A DNA stretch of 64,000 bases, from NCBI RefSeq assembly GCF_001887355.1, contig NZ_MPIN01000016.1:842-64841 (forward strand). The letters run 5' to 3'. The first letter of the stretch is position 1. Each line of letters starts with the position of its first letter. Position numbers and translations under genes: made by a program. This document shows, one piece after another, positions 36,101 to 44,127 of the stretch. The notes under the pieces were generated by a model. That model did not search any database, was not told the DNA's origin, and saw only the letters and a program-made list of their open reading frames with translations. Source of the DNA: Cystobacter ferrugineus (GTDB lineage: Bacteria > Myxococcota > Myxococcia > Myxococcales > Myxococcaceae).

Positions 36101-37108
36101 GGGCTCGCCACGAAGCTCGACCAGTTCTTCGCCACACCGGAAACCGCGAGCTTCGGAGGCTCCTACGGCGGAGTCATCCACGAGATGGTGGAGGCGCGTG
36201 ACGTGCGCATGGGGCAGCTCGGCCTGAGCAACCAGCCCTCGTTCCACATCCCGTACATGTACATCCACGCCGGGCAGCCGGCGAAGACGCAGGAGAAGGT
36301 CCGCGACGCGCTCGCGCGCCTCTTCGTCGGGAGCAACATCGGCCAGGGCTACCTCGGCGATGAGGACAATGGCGCGATGTCGGCGTGGCACCTCTTCAGC
36401 GCGCTCGGCTTCTACCCGCTCGGGGTGGGAAGCGAGAACTACGTCATCGGCTCACCGCTCTTCACCAAGGCGATCGTCCACCTCGAGAACGGCCGTGTCA
36501 TCACCATCAACGCGCCGAACAACGGCCCGAAGAACGTCTACGTGCAAGCGCTGAGGGTCAACGGGCAGGCGTATACGAAGACCTACCTGACGCACGAGCA
36601 GCTCACCGCCGGCGCCACGCTCGACTTCGACATGGGCCCCTCGCCCTCCGCGTGGGGCACGGGGGCCGAGGACGCGCCGCCCTCGATCACCACCGATGGC
36701 AACGCCCCGAGCCCGATGCGCGACACCGCGAAGGGCGGCGTGGCCACGTCGAGCGACGGCACGGACGTCAACAAGCTCTTCGATGACACCTCGGCCACGA
36801 CCGTGAGCTTCACCGCGGCGGACCCCGTGCTGAACTACCAGTTCGCCTCGGGCGGGCGGCAGGTCACCTTCTACACGCTGACGTCGGGCACCGGCACGGT
36901 CGACCCGACCGGCTGGACGCTGAGCGGCTCGAACGACGGGGTGAACTTCACGACCCTCGACCAGCGCAGCGCCCAGACGTTCCGCTGGCGCACGCAGACG
37001 CGCGCCTTCCGGGTCACCACCCCTGGCAACTACGCGTACTACCGCCTCGCGCTGACTGGCGCGGCGGGCATGTCGCTCGCCGAGGTCGAGCTGCTCGCCA
37101 GGCCATAA
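33185..37108 (+). CDS. GH92 alpha-mannosidase lipoprotein with two F5/8-type C domains
   Basis: 1307 aa. Signal with lipobox STIGC (C18), then a short DAGTDT repeat linker. A first discoidin/F5-8 type C domain (about 88-229), a beta-sandwich linker region (230-405), the GH92 domain (about 412-1155) and a second F5/8 C domain (about 1170-1307) follow. GH92 marks include HGFNFWTP and, near residue 1058, GDEDNGAMSAW followed by FSALGFYP. GH92 enzymes are calcium-dependent exo-alpha-mannosidases that trim mannans or N-glycans; the discoidin domains likely bind carbohydrate. ATG 33164 upstream is possible, but the chosen start gives a clean signal peptide. Confidence 0.9.
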   Translation: MLVRTLLFSLAVVSTIGCGPPSSPGADAGTDTDAGTDTDAGTDGGSPSAPQDFYSSFENTDPQPTWSSTVETDASGQKKSSGITGEPETRIRGNIMGLVTEVAANSENAPNETADRILDGEVTSKWLTFTSTGWVQFKLEQPIAVKRYAISSANDAAERDPAAWTLEGSQDGTSWTALDQRSNQSFDARFETKTYEFSNTTAYPYYRLNVTANHSGNILQIAELQLSNGDDTPPPVTDMKSEVGKGPGGSWNAKLGAGFTGTRALRFAGAVTASGRGYSYNKLFDVDVRVTPTTELSYLLFVDSATNNPNYPSTYAALDLAFDDGTYLSELNAVDQHNAVLSPAGQGASRTLYPNEWNYKVSRIGDVAAGKTIKRILIGYDQPNGPVAGFGGWIDDVRITATPVHTTPTHLSDYVTTLRGTHSSGSYSRGNNFPATAIPHGFNFWTPVTDAKSSSWLYTYHRGNNADNRPALQALALSHQPSPWMGDRQSFQVMPSAAKGTPTADRANRALAFQHENEIARPYYYGVKFDNGVQAELTPTDHAALFRFTFPGDDASLIFDNVNNNGGLTLDPSASTITGYSDARSGLSEGASRIFVYATFDRPVTTSGMLSGGGGANVTGYFRFTVPADDRTVTMRIATSLISVEQAKKNLALEIAEGERFDDVKARAQKLWDQKLGIIEVQGASEDQLTTVYSNLYRLFLYPNSGFENTGTATEPVYAHASPVAAASGTNTPTQTGAKIVSGKIYVNNGFWDTYRVTWPAYALFTPTTAGELIDGFAQQYREGGWIARWSSPGYADLMTGTSSDVSFADAYVKGVRNFDAEAIYDAALRNATVRPDSNGVGRKGLESSIFLGYTPASTGYGLSWAMAGYLNDFGIANMARALATDTNHPRHQEFAENAEYFLDRAQQYVNLFDPAIQFFQGRTASGAFAKTPANYDPRVWGHDYTETNGWNMAFDAPYDGLGLAALYGGKAGLATKLDQFFATPETASFGGSYGGVIHEMVEARDVRMGQLGLSNQPSFHIPYMYIHAGQPAKTQEKVRDALARLFVGSNIGQGYLGDEDNGAMSAWHLFSALGFYPLGVGSENYVIGSPLFTKAIVHLENGRVITINAPNNGPKNVYVQALRVNGQAYTKTYLTHEQLTAGATLDFDMGPSPSAWGTGAEDAPPSITTDGNAPSPMRDTAKGGVATSSDGTDVNKLFDDTSATTVSFTAADPVLNYQFASGGRQVTFYTLTSGTGTVDPTGWTLSGSNDGVNFTTLDQRSAQTFRWRTQTRAFRVTTPGNYAYYRLALTGAAGMSLAEVELLARP
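33263..33316 (+). repeat. 18-bp tandem repeat encoding DAGTDT
   Basis: Three direct copies of GACGCGGGCACCGACACC, the last with two changes, in the linker just after the lipobox of the mannosidase. Such in-frame repeats may vary in number between strains. Confidence 0.8.
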
Positions 37109-37128
37109 GCCATATCAAGCCGAAGGAT

Positions 37129-37175
37129 GACCCCACCTCATTGCTCTCAACCTGTTGAGAGCAACCGGTGGGGTC
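37129..37175. terminator. Two-tier hairpin after the mannosidase gene
   Basis: GACCCCACC (37129-37137) pairs with GGTGGGGTC (37167-37175); inside, GCTCTCAA (37143-37150) pairs with TTGAGAGC (37155-37162) around a CCTG loop. The 17 pairs have one small internal loop. It starts 20 bp after the stop codon, so it probably terminates transcription. Confidence 0.8.
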
Positions 37176-37219
37176 GTTCCATGTAGACCAGACAAGCCAC
37201 TGGTGTTATCCAGTCAACG

Positions 37220-37260
37220 ATGCTCTCATCATGGAAAGGCCCTCTCCATGATGAGGGCAT
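37220..37260. repeat. Inverted repeat before the Cys-rich lipoprotein gene
   Basis: ATGCTCTCATCATGGA (37220-37235) against TCCATGATGAGGGCAT (37245-37260): 15 of 16 positions complementary, 9-nt loop. It lies 53 bp before the downstream ATG, in the likely leader, so it could be a leader hairpin, an operator or a second terminator. Confidence 0.6.
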
Positions 37261-37312
37261 TGCTGTCCAGACGTCTCATGGGGGCATTGCACTCGAGGAG
37301 AGAAGCAAGCGT

Positions 37313-37714
37313 ATGAAGAAGAGCTTGATGTTGGCGGGTCTGTCGATTCTGGCTGTCGCTTGTGGTGGGCAACAAGAGCAGGAGGCGCGGGTTGACAACA
37401 CGCTTGTCCTTGGCGTCGAGGAGCCTGATCCCAATATCTCCGTTTGCGGAATCAACACCTGTCCCTCCGGTTATCACGTCACCAGATACGACTGTGCTCC
37501 CAGTTGCAGTGACTGCGGTGGCGTGAGAAATCAGACTTTCTGCTCTATTACAAAACCGACATTCGGTTTCACGGCCTGTGGGGTCGACACCTATGTCTCC
37601 GCACTGCACGAGGCCGTCGAATACGGTGCAAAAGGTGAGTGCAACCCCGTCAACGGCAGCTCGCCAATGCCCTTCACCAGGTATCGCGTGAGGCCTGCTC
37701 CCAGCGGGTCTTAG
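37313..37714 (+). CDS. Cys-rich lipoprotein, unknown
   Basis: 133 aa. Signal MKKSLMLAGLSILAVAC with lipobox LAVAC (C17). The mature part has nine further cysteines, clustered between residues 45 and 80 in CGINTC and CAPSCSDCGG patterns, suggesting disulphides in the envelope. I do not recognise the fold. Base composition is less GC-rich than its neighbours, which hints at recent arrival. GGAG lies 14 nt upstream of the ATG with GAAGCAAGCGT between, so the ribosome site is only fair. Confidence 0.65.
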   Translation: MKKSLMLAGLSILAVACGGQQEQEARVDNTLVLGVEEPDPNISVCGINTCPSGYHVTRYDCAPSCSDCGGVRNQTFCSITKPTFGFTACGVDTYVSALHEAVEYGAKGECNPVNGSSPMPFTRYRVRPAPSGS

Positions 37715-37852
37715 TGTTACCTGGTTAGAGCACCAGATATAACTCGCGGAGTCAGCCCGATGATGTAAGCGGCATGTGGGGCGGCTTCCTCACCAATTGG
37801 AAGCTGCTGCCCATCCAACGCGCACGGGGCCGTCCACGAGCCCGGCCACGCC

Positions 37853-38524
37853 CTAGCGCGCCGCCAGGTCGCGGCGGAATCGGGATTCGAACAGGGACAC
37901 GGGTGGCTGGATGCCCTCGCGAAGATCCGGCGCCTGCTCGGGTGCAAGGGTCACGAGGCGCAGCGGGAGCACCCCCGCCCAACACTCCAACGACAGATCT
38001 TCCTCGTCGTCGTGAGGCGGTCCGGTGCGGACCTTCGCCGAGGCCTCCTCCAGGGGCAGCCGCAGCACGGACGTCGCCTTCATCTCCTGGGCGTTGGGCG
38101 GGCGCACCTCGGCCCAGCGGCCGCGCAGGGCATGGTTCGTGATGGCCTCCAATGCCCGCGTCTTCTCCTCGGCGTCCGTCACCGGCACCGCCGTGCCCAG
38201 CACCACCACGGAGCGGTAGTTCGCGCTGTGGTGGAACGCGGAGCGCGCGAGGACGAGGCCATCCAACAACGTCACCGTGAGGCAGGCCGGTATGCCCTGG
38301 GCGAGCTGCCGGGCCAGCCGGCTCACCGAGGCGCCATGAAGGTACAGGTGCCGTCCGATGCGGCCGTAGACCATGGGAATGACATACGGCTGGCCCTCCA
38401 CCGCTATCCCCACGTGGGCCACCAGGCCCTCATCGAGGATGGCGTGAATGACGGCCTCGTCGTAGGAGGCACGCTGTGGGAGCCGGCGGACGGTGCCGCG
38501 TTCACTGGGAGGAGGTGTGTTCAT
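37853..38524 (-). CDS. Pyridoxamine-5'-phosphate-oxidase-family flavoprotein
   Basis: 223 aa, FMN-binding split-barrel fold. VAHVGIAVEGQPYVIPMVYGR and YLHGA are the usual FMN-barrel strands (quoted separately: VAHVGIA, PYVIPMVYGR), followed by NYRSVVVLG and a long C-terminal part. It resembles the NimA/PPOX group, which uses flavin or F420-like cofactors. It is divergent from a MocR regulator, a common arrangement in vitamin B6-linked loci. The start ATG at 38524 has AAGAGG upstream; ATG 38536 is an alternative. Confidence 0.82.
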   Translation of the reverse strand: MNTPPPSERGTVRRLPQRASYDEAVIHAILDEGLVAHVGIAVEGQPYVIPMVYGRIGRHLYLHGASVSRLARQLAQGIPACLTVTLLDGLVLARSAFHHSANYRSVVVLGTAVPVTDAEEKTRALEAITNHALRGRWAEVRPPNAQEMKATSVLRLPLEEASAKVRTGPPHDDEEDLSLECWAGVLPLRLVTLAPEQAPDLREGIQPPVSLFESRFRRDLAAR

Positions 38525-38544
38525 GCGCCTCTTCATCGCTCCAG

Positions 38545-38591
38545 ACTGGTCCATCCAACAGGCCCAGTTTCGCCAATTCCGATGGACCAGT
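38545..38591. promoter_or_regulatory. Perfect 11-bp inverted repeat, likely MocR operator
   Basis: ACTGGTCCATC (38545-38555) and GATGGACCAGT (38581-38591) are exact reverse complements, 25 bp apart, centred in the 95-bp spacer between the divergent PPOX and MocR genes. GntR/MocR regulators bind such spaced repeats. Confidence 0.7.
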
Positions 38592-38619
38592 GCCCACCCC
38601 CCGGAGCAGGATCCCCTCC

Positions 38620-40086
38620 ATGAAGGGCTGGGACCTGACGCTCGACCTCCATGCTCCGTCAACGACTCCTCTGTTCGTGCGCATCGCCCGAGCGCTGGAG
38701 GAGGACATCCGCCGTGGCCGGCTACCCCCTGGAGCGCCGCTGCCGGGGAGCCGGACCCTCGCGGCCTCCCTGGGTGTGCACCGCAACACGGTGCTCGCCG
38801 CCTACCAGGAGCTGGAGACCCAGGGGTGGATCACCACCTCGGCGGCACGGGCCACCTTCGTGTCGCCCACGTTGCCGGACGTGCCCGCCCGCTCCACCGC
38901 CGGTGCCCCCCGCGCGGCCATGCCCTCACAGGTGGGCTTCTCCCTCCCCGCCGCCCCCCTTCTCCGTGAGCGCCTCGAGCCCCACCGCGGCGCGCTCGTC
39001 ATGGCGGGAGGCGTGCCCGACGTCCGGCTGCTTCCCTCCTCCGCCCTCGCGCGCGCCTACCGCCGGGCGTTGAAGCTCGGTGGCAAGCGGCTGCTCGACT
39101 ACGGCGACGCGCGCGGCCACCCACGCCTGCGCGCCGCGCTCGCCGGGATGCTCTCCTCCCTGCGCGGGCTCGCCGTCCGCGCGGACGAGCTCGTCATCAC
39201 CCGGGGCAGCCAGGGGGCGTTGGACCTGGTGGCTCGCACCCTGCTGCGCCCCGGGGATACCGTGGCGGTGGAAGCCATCGGATACCGTCCCGCCTGGCAT
39301 GCGCTCCAGCTCACAGGGGCTCGCCTCGCGCCCGTCCCGGTGGATGGCGAGGGATTGTGCGTGGAAGCACTCGAGGCGCTCTCCCGGCGCACGCCGGTGC
39401 GCGCGGTGTACCTCACGCCCCACCACCACTACCCCACCACCGTGACCCTCTCCCCGGCGCGGCGGCTCGCGTTGATGGCGTGGGCGCGCGCCCACCGCGT
39501 GGCCCTCATCGAGGACGATTACGATCACGAGTTCCACTACGACGGGCACCCCGTGCTGCCGTTGGCGAGCGCGGATCGGGACGGGCTGGTGCTGTACGTG
39601 GGCACGCTGTCCAAGGTGCTGGCGCCCGGTCTGCGCCTGGGCTTCCTCGCCGCGCCCCGCCCCTTCCTGGAGCACGCCCTCGGGGTGCGCGAGGCGGTGG
39701 ACCGGCAGGGGGACTTCGCCGTGGAGCTGGCCGTGGCCGAGCTGTTGGAGGAGGGCGAGGTGCAGCGCCACGTGCGCAAGATGCGAGGCGTCTACCGCGA
39801 CCGGCGCGATGCCCTGGTGGGGGCGCTCGAGCGGGAGCTGGCGGGGGCGCTCACCGTCTCGCCGCCCGCGGGGGGAATGGCCCTGTGGGCTCGGTGTGCG
39901 CCGGACGTGGATGCCGACGCCTGGGCCCGCGCGGCACGGGAGGAAGGAGTCGTCTTCACCCCGGGGAGCACCTACAGCTTCGACGGGCGTCCCGTGCCCG
40001 CCGTGCGGCTGGGCTTCGCGGCCCTGAAGCAAGCCGAGCTCGTGGAGGCCGTGCGGCGCATGGTGCGCGCACGGACTTGCCTGTGA
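38620..40086 (+). CDS. MocR/PdxR-type regulator (GntR HTH fused to aminotransferase fold)
   Basis: 488 aa. N-terminal GntR winged helix (about 5-75: LPGSRTLAASLGVHRNTV). Residues 110-485 are a class I aminotransferase fold with IEDDYDHEF and the PLP lysine in GTLSKVLAPGLR (near 330). MocR proteins sense PLP or an amino-acid adduct and control nearby genes, often B6 metabolism. The likely target is the divergent PPOX gene through the repeat at 38545-38591. GGAGCAGG lies 9 nt before the ATG. Confidence 0.9.
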   Translation: MKGWDLTLDLHAPSTTPLFVRIARALEEDIRRGRLPPGAPLPGSRTLAASLGVHRNTVLAAYQELETQGWITTSAARATFVSPTLPDVPARSTAGAPRAAMPSQVGFSLPAAPLLRERLEPHRGALVMAGGVPDVRLLPSSALARAYRRALKLGGKRLLDYGDARGHPRLRAALAGMLSSLRGLAVRADELVITRGSQGALDLVARTLLRPGDTVAVEAIGYRPAWHALQLTGARLAPVPVDGEGLCVEALEALSRRTPVRAVYLTPHHHYPTTVTLSPARRLALMAWARAHRVALIEDDYDHEFHYDGHPVLPLASADRDGLVLYVGTLSKVLAPGLRLGFLAAPRPFLEHALGVREAVDRQGDFAVELAVAELLEEGEVQRHVRKMRGVYRDRRDALVGALERELAGALTVSPPAGGMALWARCAPDVDADAWARAAREEGVVFTPGSTYSFDGRPVPAVRLGFAALKQAELVEAVRRMVRARTCL

Positions 40087-40127
40087 GCGCTCCGCGGCAC
40101 ACGGCGCGACAGCCGTGGCCGGGAGAC

Positions 40128-41819
40128 TCAGTGGTCGTTCCTACCCCAGGGAGAAATACCGCGTCGCTCTCCCACCAGGGGAAAGGGTGGCACGACGTTG
40201 CCAGTGCTGGATGGCTGCCGCCACTCGTGGCCCTTCGGCACGAACTGCTTCACGTTCGTTCCCGAGTTCGTGGAGGTATCATGGGACCACTGCGGGACGA
40301 CATAGTGCTGGTCCAGTAGCGCCTTGCGCTCCGAGTCGATGAGCTGCTTGAGCAGGCTGTAGCCGAAGGTGAAGCGCTGCGCCGGCCATGCCCACAGGAT
40401 GAGCGAGTTCATCAGCTTGATGGGATCGACCGCATTGTGCCCACCGTTGATCTCACAGCGCGAGACGACGCTCCACGCGGACTCCTCGCGGCTCGGCTGC
40501 CAGACGAATCCGGACCAGTTCGGCCAGACCACCCCGTCCTGATTGAACGTGGCCTCGAAGGTCTCGGTGATTGTATGCACGGGGGTGATGCGCTTGTCGT
40601 AGTAGAGGCGCCAGAGCGCGAACATGCTGCACGCGATGACCTGCGGAGTGCCCTGGGGCGCGGAACACGCGGTGTGCCAGTAGTGCATCAGGCCATGCAT
40701 GTGCCCGGAAGTGCCGCCCCAGAGCGGGCAGAGCTGTGTCCGATAGGTGATGACCGCGTCCGAGTATTCGTCCTGGTTCCACTTGTTGATCATCGCGTGG
40801 ATCTGCGGCACGTACTTGCTCGGACGGCCCTCGTGCAGGACGGAGAACCCGCCCCCCTCTTTCTCGATCACACGGGAGAAGGTCTTGGGCGAGACGTGGT
40901 CCACCTGATTGTTCACCCGCTTGGTGTCGTTGATGATGATGGCGCAGCGGATGACGGGAGGCAGCAACCGGAAGATGGCGATGCATTCCTCGATCGCGCG
41001 CTGCTCCTCCTTGTCCACGGGCTCGTCCGTGACGAGCACCCGCTTGCCGATGGCCATGTTGGTCAGACGGAAGAAGAGGGACTTGTAGCCCCGCGACGAA
41101 CGGATCCGCGCCATGGGTGGCAGGTAGTAGCTGCAGTACTGCGCCGATTTGGCGAACACCTCGTCTTCTTCGATCGCCTGCCCCAGCTCATTCTGCTGCG
41201 CGCGCGCGCCAAGCTCGATGAGCGCGGCCTGTCTGTCCAGCAGCTCACGGCTCCGGCACAACCGCAAGGCGAACAACTTCTCGAGCCGCTTGGTGACGGC
41301 ACAGGCGACCTCTCCCGCGATGGCGCGGGCCGCGACGGTGATGTTCTGGAACACGCGAACCTGATCGCGGAAGGCACGCGTCGGTTGGTCCTCTTCGGCC
41401 ATCCCATCGAGCCACTCCGCATTCGACTCCTGGATCTTCGCGTTCTGCCTCCACATGGCCGCTTGCTCGCTGGGGAGCATGTAGCGGAGGCTGGGGCTGC
41501 GCTCGAGGTTGCCCGTCATCGAGCTCCCCCACTCCTTCACCACGTCGAGCCACAGCCCGCGCGTGGTGGAGTCACCCGCCAGGAGATCGTGGTCGAACTG
41601 CTCGCGGAAACGGGCAATGATCTTCTGGCAGATCGAATCCGCCGCGGCCTCCCCCAGCACCGCTTCGAGGAGCTTCTGCTCCGTCGGGTAGTAGTGCTGC
41701 CAATGGTGGATCCTGACACTCGAGGTCGAGTGGACCTTCTCCAGTTCCTTCGCACTCACCCCTTCTCGAAGAGGCACTCTGGGGTCCGGATACTTTTTCG
41801 ACGAAACGAAGAAGATCAT
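40128..41819 (-). CDS. Unrecognised 563-aa protein
   Basis: I do not recognise a family. It has no signal peptide or membrane segments. The first 250 residues are helical and charged, with many Glu, Arg and Gln. The second half is richer in aromatic and His residues; a His-rich stretch (SGHMHGLMHYWH, near 385) and YYLPPMARIRSSRGYKS stand out. Base use is less GC-biased than in surrounding genes. It is isolated: convergent with the MocR gene (41-bp gap), with a 221-bp AT-rich spacer upstream. The start ATG has no clear ribosome site. The protein could be an effector or toxin, but nothing proves it. Confidence 0.65.
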   Translation of the reverse strand: MIFFVSSKKYPDPRVPLREGVSAKELEKVHSTSSVRIHHWQHYYPTEQKLLEAVLGEAAADSICQKIIARFREQFDHDLLAGDSTTRGLWLDVVKEWGSSMTGNLERSPSLRYMLPSEQAAMWRQNAKIQESNAEWLDGMAEEDQPTRAFRDQVRVFQNITVAARAIAGEVACAVTKRLEKLFALRLCRSRELLDRQAALIELGARAQQNELGQAIEEDEVFAKSAQYCSYYLPPMARIRSSRGYKSLFFRLTNMAIGKRVLVTDEPVDKEEQRAIEECIAIFRLLPPVIRCAIIINDTKRVNNQVDHVSPKTFSRVIEKEGGGFSVLHEGRPSKYVPQIHAMINKWNQDEYSDAVITYRTQLCPLWGGTSGHMHGLMHYWHTACSAPQGTPQVIACSMFALWRLYYDKRITPVHTITETFEATFNQDGVVWPNWSGFVWQPSREESAWSVVSRCEINGGHNAVDPIKLMNSLILWAWPAQRFTFGYSLLKQLIDSERKALLDQHYVVPQWSHDTSTNSGTNVKQFVPKGHEWRQPSSTGNVVPPFPLVGERRGISPWGRNDH

Positions 41820-42040
41820 GGTGCCGGAAAGGATACCATTTCAGTCAATCCAGGAAAATATGACAAGAGCGGAAATGGCGCTGTGGGAAAATGTCTTCAG
41901 CCGCATGCGGTGCGCTTGCGGCCGCCCCCGTGACATGGCGCTCCCGCCCGATGAGGGCGCAGACGGAGGAGCGCCGGATACGAACCCTTTGATACCTTCC
42001 CGGGGCCACACAGCCGACAACACCACCTCAAGGGGGCACG

Positions 42041-43030
42041 GTGTCCTCTCTACAACCTGACTCGCCTTGGACCCAGGCTTGGACATCTATACAGGTGCTG
42101 TTCGCCGTGTCCGCTGTTGGGCTCCTCTGCCTCTCCTGCTCCACCACATCTCTGACCCCATTCAGCACGCCGCACGTGGGCTTCCGGCCGTCACGCCTCA
42201 CCCCACAGCCCGCTTCATCCGGTGTGGACCGCGATGGACTCAGAGAGGGACTCGCCCGACTCCCAACTCACCTCCAGCCCCAACTAACCGGGGGCGGAGC
42301 GGTCAACGGAGTGCGCGCTCCATTGAACCAGTCCTGTGGCGCGGCCTGCGGTGCGCCCATCACTTCAAGTACCGGGGAACTCACCGCCCCAGCGGCGGCT
42401 CGACTCAGTGCGGTGGCAGAGAAAACCATCCGGGCGGTTGAGGCAACCCAAGGCCTGTTCACCCTTGAACGCGCCTTGACTGGAGCCGAGTTGGACCATT
42501 TCGAGGGCATTCTCAAGGAGTGCGTGGCACAGGCCCATGCCGACGTCAACGAGGCCTACCAAAAGCAGAATGGGGGCTTTCCTTTCAAGAATGGTCAATT
42601 CCCAAACGATGCGGAATGCAAGAAGTTCGTCGGGCGTGATGCGGCGGGGGAAAAGGTCACCCTGGCTCAAGAACTCGGGCGACTCAAGCACGCAGCGGCC
42701 TTTGCCTGTATCAAGGCTCGCCTCCCCGCGGATCTCCGGGAGCACTTCACCATCGAGCCTCGCTACAAACCGGATCCCGATGTAAATGGTGTTGAACTCT
42801 CGAACGGTGGTCCCGACACGCTCCACCCGGACTTCGTGGTGCATGGGTCGAGGAATGCCACCGACGTACAGTGTGTCTACGAGTTCAAGTTTCCCTGTCT
42901 CGCCGACCACAAGCTGAATCCACTCATGGCTCCCGGAGTCAAGGCTCAGCTCAAGGGCCACCAAAAGCTCACGAGGCGCTGTCCTGTGGCTATCGTATCT
43001 CCGAAGGGCCTCGACTCCCTCGAAGAATGA
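42041..43030 (+). CDS. Lipoprotein toxin candidate with PD-(D/E)XK-like C-terminus
   Basis: 329 aa from a GTG start with AGGGGG 4 nt upstream. N-terminal signal with lipobox LCLSC near residue 33, then a low-complexity region and a helical middle. The C-terminal 100 residues contain LHPDFVVHG followed by CVYEFKFPC, the PD...ExK pattern of restriction-endonuclease-fold toxins. A lipoprotein carrying a nuclease tip matches the SitA-type toxins that myxobacteria pass to kin by outer-membrane exchange. The stop overlaps the start of the next gene (ATGA), a normal toxin-immunity arrangement. Confidence 0.7.
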   Translation: MSSLQPDSPWTQAWTSIQVLFAVSAVGLLCLSCSTTSLTPFSTPHVGFRPSRLTPQPASSGVDRDGLREGLARLPTHLQPQLTGGGAVNGVRAPLNQSCGAACGAPITSSTGELTAPAAARLSAVAEKTIRAVEATQGLFTLERALTGAELDHFEGILKECVAQAHADVNEAYQKQNGGFPFKNGQFPNDAECKKFVGRDAAGEKVTLAQELGRLKHAAAFACIKARLPADLREHFTIEPRYKPDPDVNGVELSNGGPDTLHPDFVVHGSRNATDVQCVYEFKFPCLADHKLNPLMAPGVKAQLKGHQKLTRRCPVAIVSPKGLDSLEE

Positions 43031-44076
43031 ACGCGTCTTATCCACGCATCCGTCATCGCGGCACTGCGCTCATTCGCCGGAGGCTTTCCGCCGAAGCCCC
43101 GCCTCGCGTGAAAAGGGAACTTCTCGCGCGAGACGTGGTGCGCCTCGCTTTCTACCTCCCGCACGATCATCCGGACATCGCTTCTGGCGTGAATCACGCG
43201 ATTGAGAGCTATCTGCGTGCGGTCGGGCAGGGTCCCGGAACAATCCATCATGCAGTCATCAATGACGACGAAGGCGACGCACTGACCGAGGAGCGCTGGA
43301 ACTACATCCGCGAGCTTCTCCGCCCCGAACGACCGTTCCGTTTCATCGAAGAGCTGGACGAGGCCACTGCTCACCGACTGGAGAAGAGGGGTTATGCCAC
43401 TCAACTACTTCTGGATGGAGGATGGCGTGGTCGCAACGGCTACCAACTTTGGTACCATGCCCGCCTTCCCTGGCGCGTACCCTCGCAAGACTCCGTGAGC
43501 ATCTTCACCGCAACGCTCCCGACGGAGTACCTGGAACTGCATGGAGCCATGAGGGTGCGCGATCTGGCCCTGGACATGGCTTCTCGGCTTCGATTCGCCT
43601 CGGGCCACGTGGGCCTTGCTCTTCACTTCTACTGGATGCTGCGTACCGAGGACGAACGCCTCCGTACCGAACTCGCCCGCTACCCAGGGATCGATCTACG
43701 CACAGCTTGGCTCCCCCCGACACGGCTTGGCGTCCGGGTCGATGGCGTCCATTGGCTCAACTTCCTCGCGCAGCCCGTGCTGGGCCAGCTCGGTGGAACC
43801 GCTGTCCTTCGTTCCCGCCTTCACGCACCGGAAACCACCGTGCACGAACTCGATGAGGAGCGCGTCGTTGTCTCACTGGGTGAGCGCCCCGAGGCAGGAG
43901 ACCTGTCCACCCGACAGACGCTCCCCGCGTATCGCGAACTCGCACGAGTGCTGGAGCCCTGGCTTGAGCCTCTGCGCTTATCGGAGCAGACCCGGTCCGA
44001 CAAGCCACCTCGCTACTCCGACATGCGCTTTACCAAAGACGAAGCACAGCGCTGGTGGAGACGATTCCTCGACTGA
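43027..44076 (+). CDS. DUF3396-like (type VI immunity family) protein
   Basis: 349 aa, cytosolic. The sequence has features of the DUF3396 immunity family: FYLPHDHPDIASGV near the N-terminus, a central LHFYWMLR region, and a C-terminal YRELARVLEPWLEP...WWRRFLD. It starts inside the stop of the upstream lipoprotein nuclease gene (ATGA overlap), so it probably encodes the matching immunity protein. The last 45 residues are repeated downstream at 44128-44262. Confidence 0.7.
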   Translation: MNASYPRIRHRGTALIRRRLSAEAPPRVKRELLARDVVRLAFYLPHDHPDIASGVNHAIESYLRAVGQGPGTIHHAVINDDEGDALTEERWNYIRELLRPERPFRFIEELDEATAHRLEKRGYATQLLLDGGWRGRNGYQLWYHARLPWRVPSQDSVSIFTATLPTEYLELHGAMRVRDLALDMASRLRFASGHVGLALHFYWMLRTEDERLRTELARYPGIDLRTAWLPPTRLGVRVDGVHWLNFLAQPVLGQLGGTAVLRSRLHAPETTVHELDEERVVVSLGERPEAGDLSTRQTLPAYRELARVLEPWLEPLRLSEQTRSDKPPRYSDMRFTKDEAQRWWRRFLD

Positions 44077-44127
44077 GCGATGACTGGAAGCCTGTGTCAC
44101 AGTGATTCCGCCTGCGGGACGCGGTGC

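Noticed and set aside
34268-36391. 707-codon open frame antisense to the mannosidase
   Set aside because: Same composition effect; the sense strand carries GH92 motifs through the region.
37715-37852. Possible small gene between the Cys-rich lipoprotein and the PPOX gene
   Set aside because: Open frames exist on both strands, but none has a ribosome site or recognisable composition.
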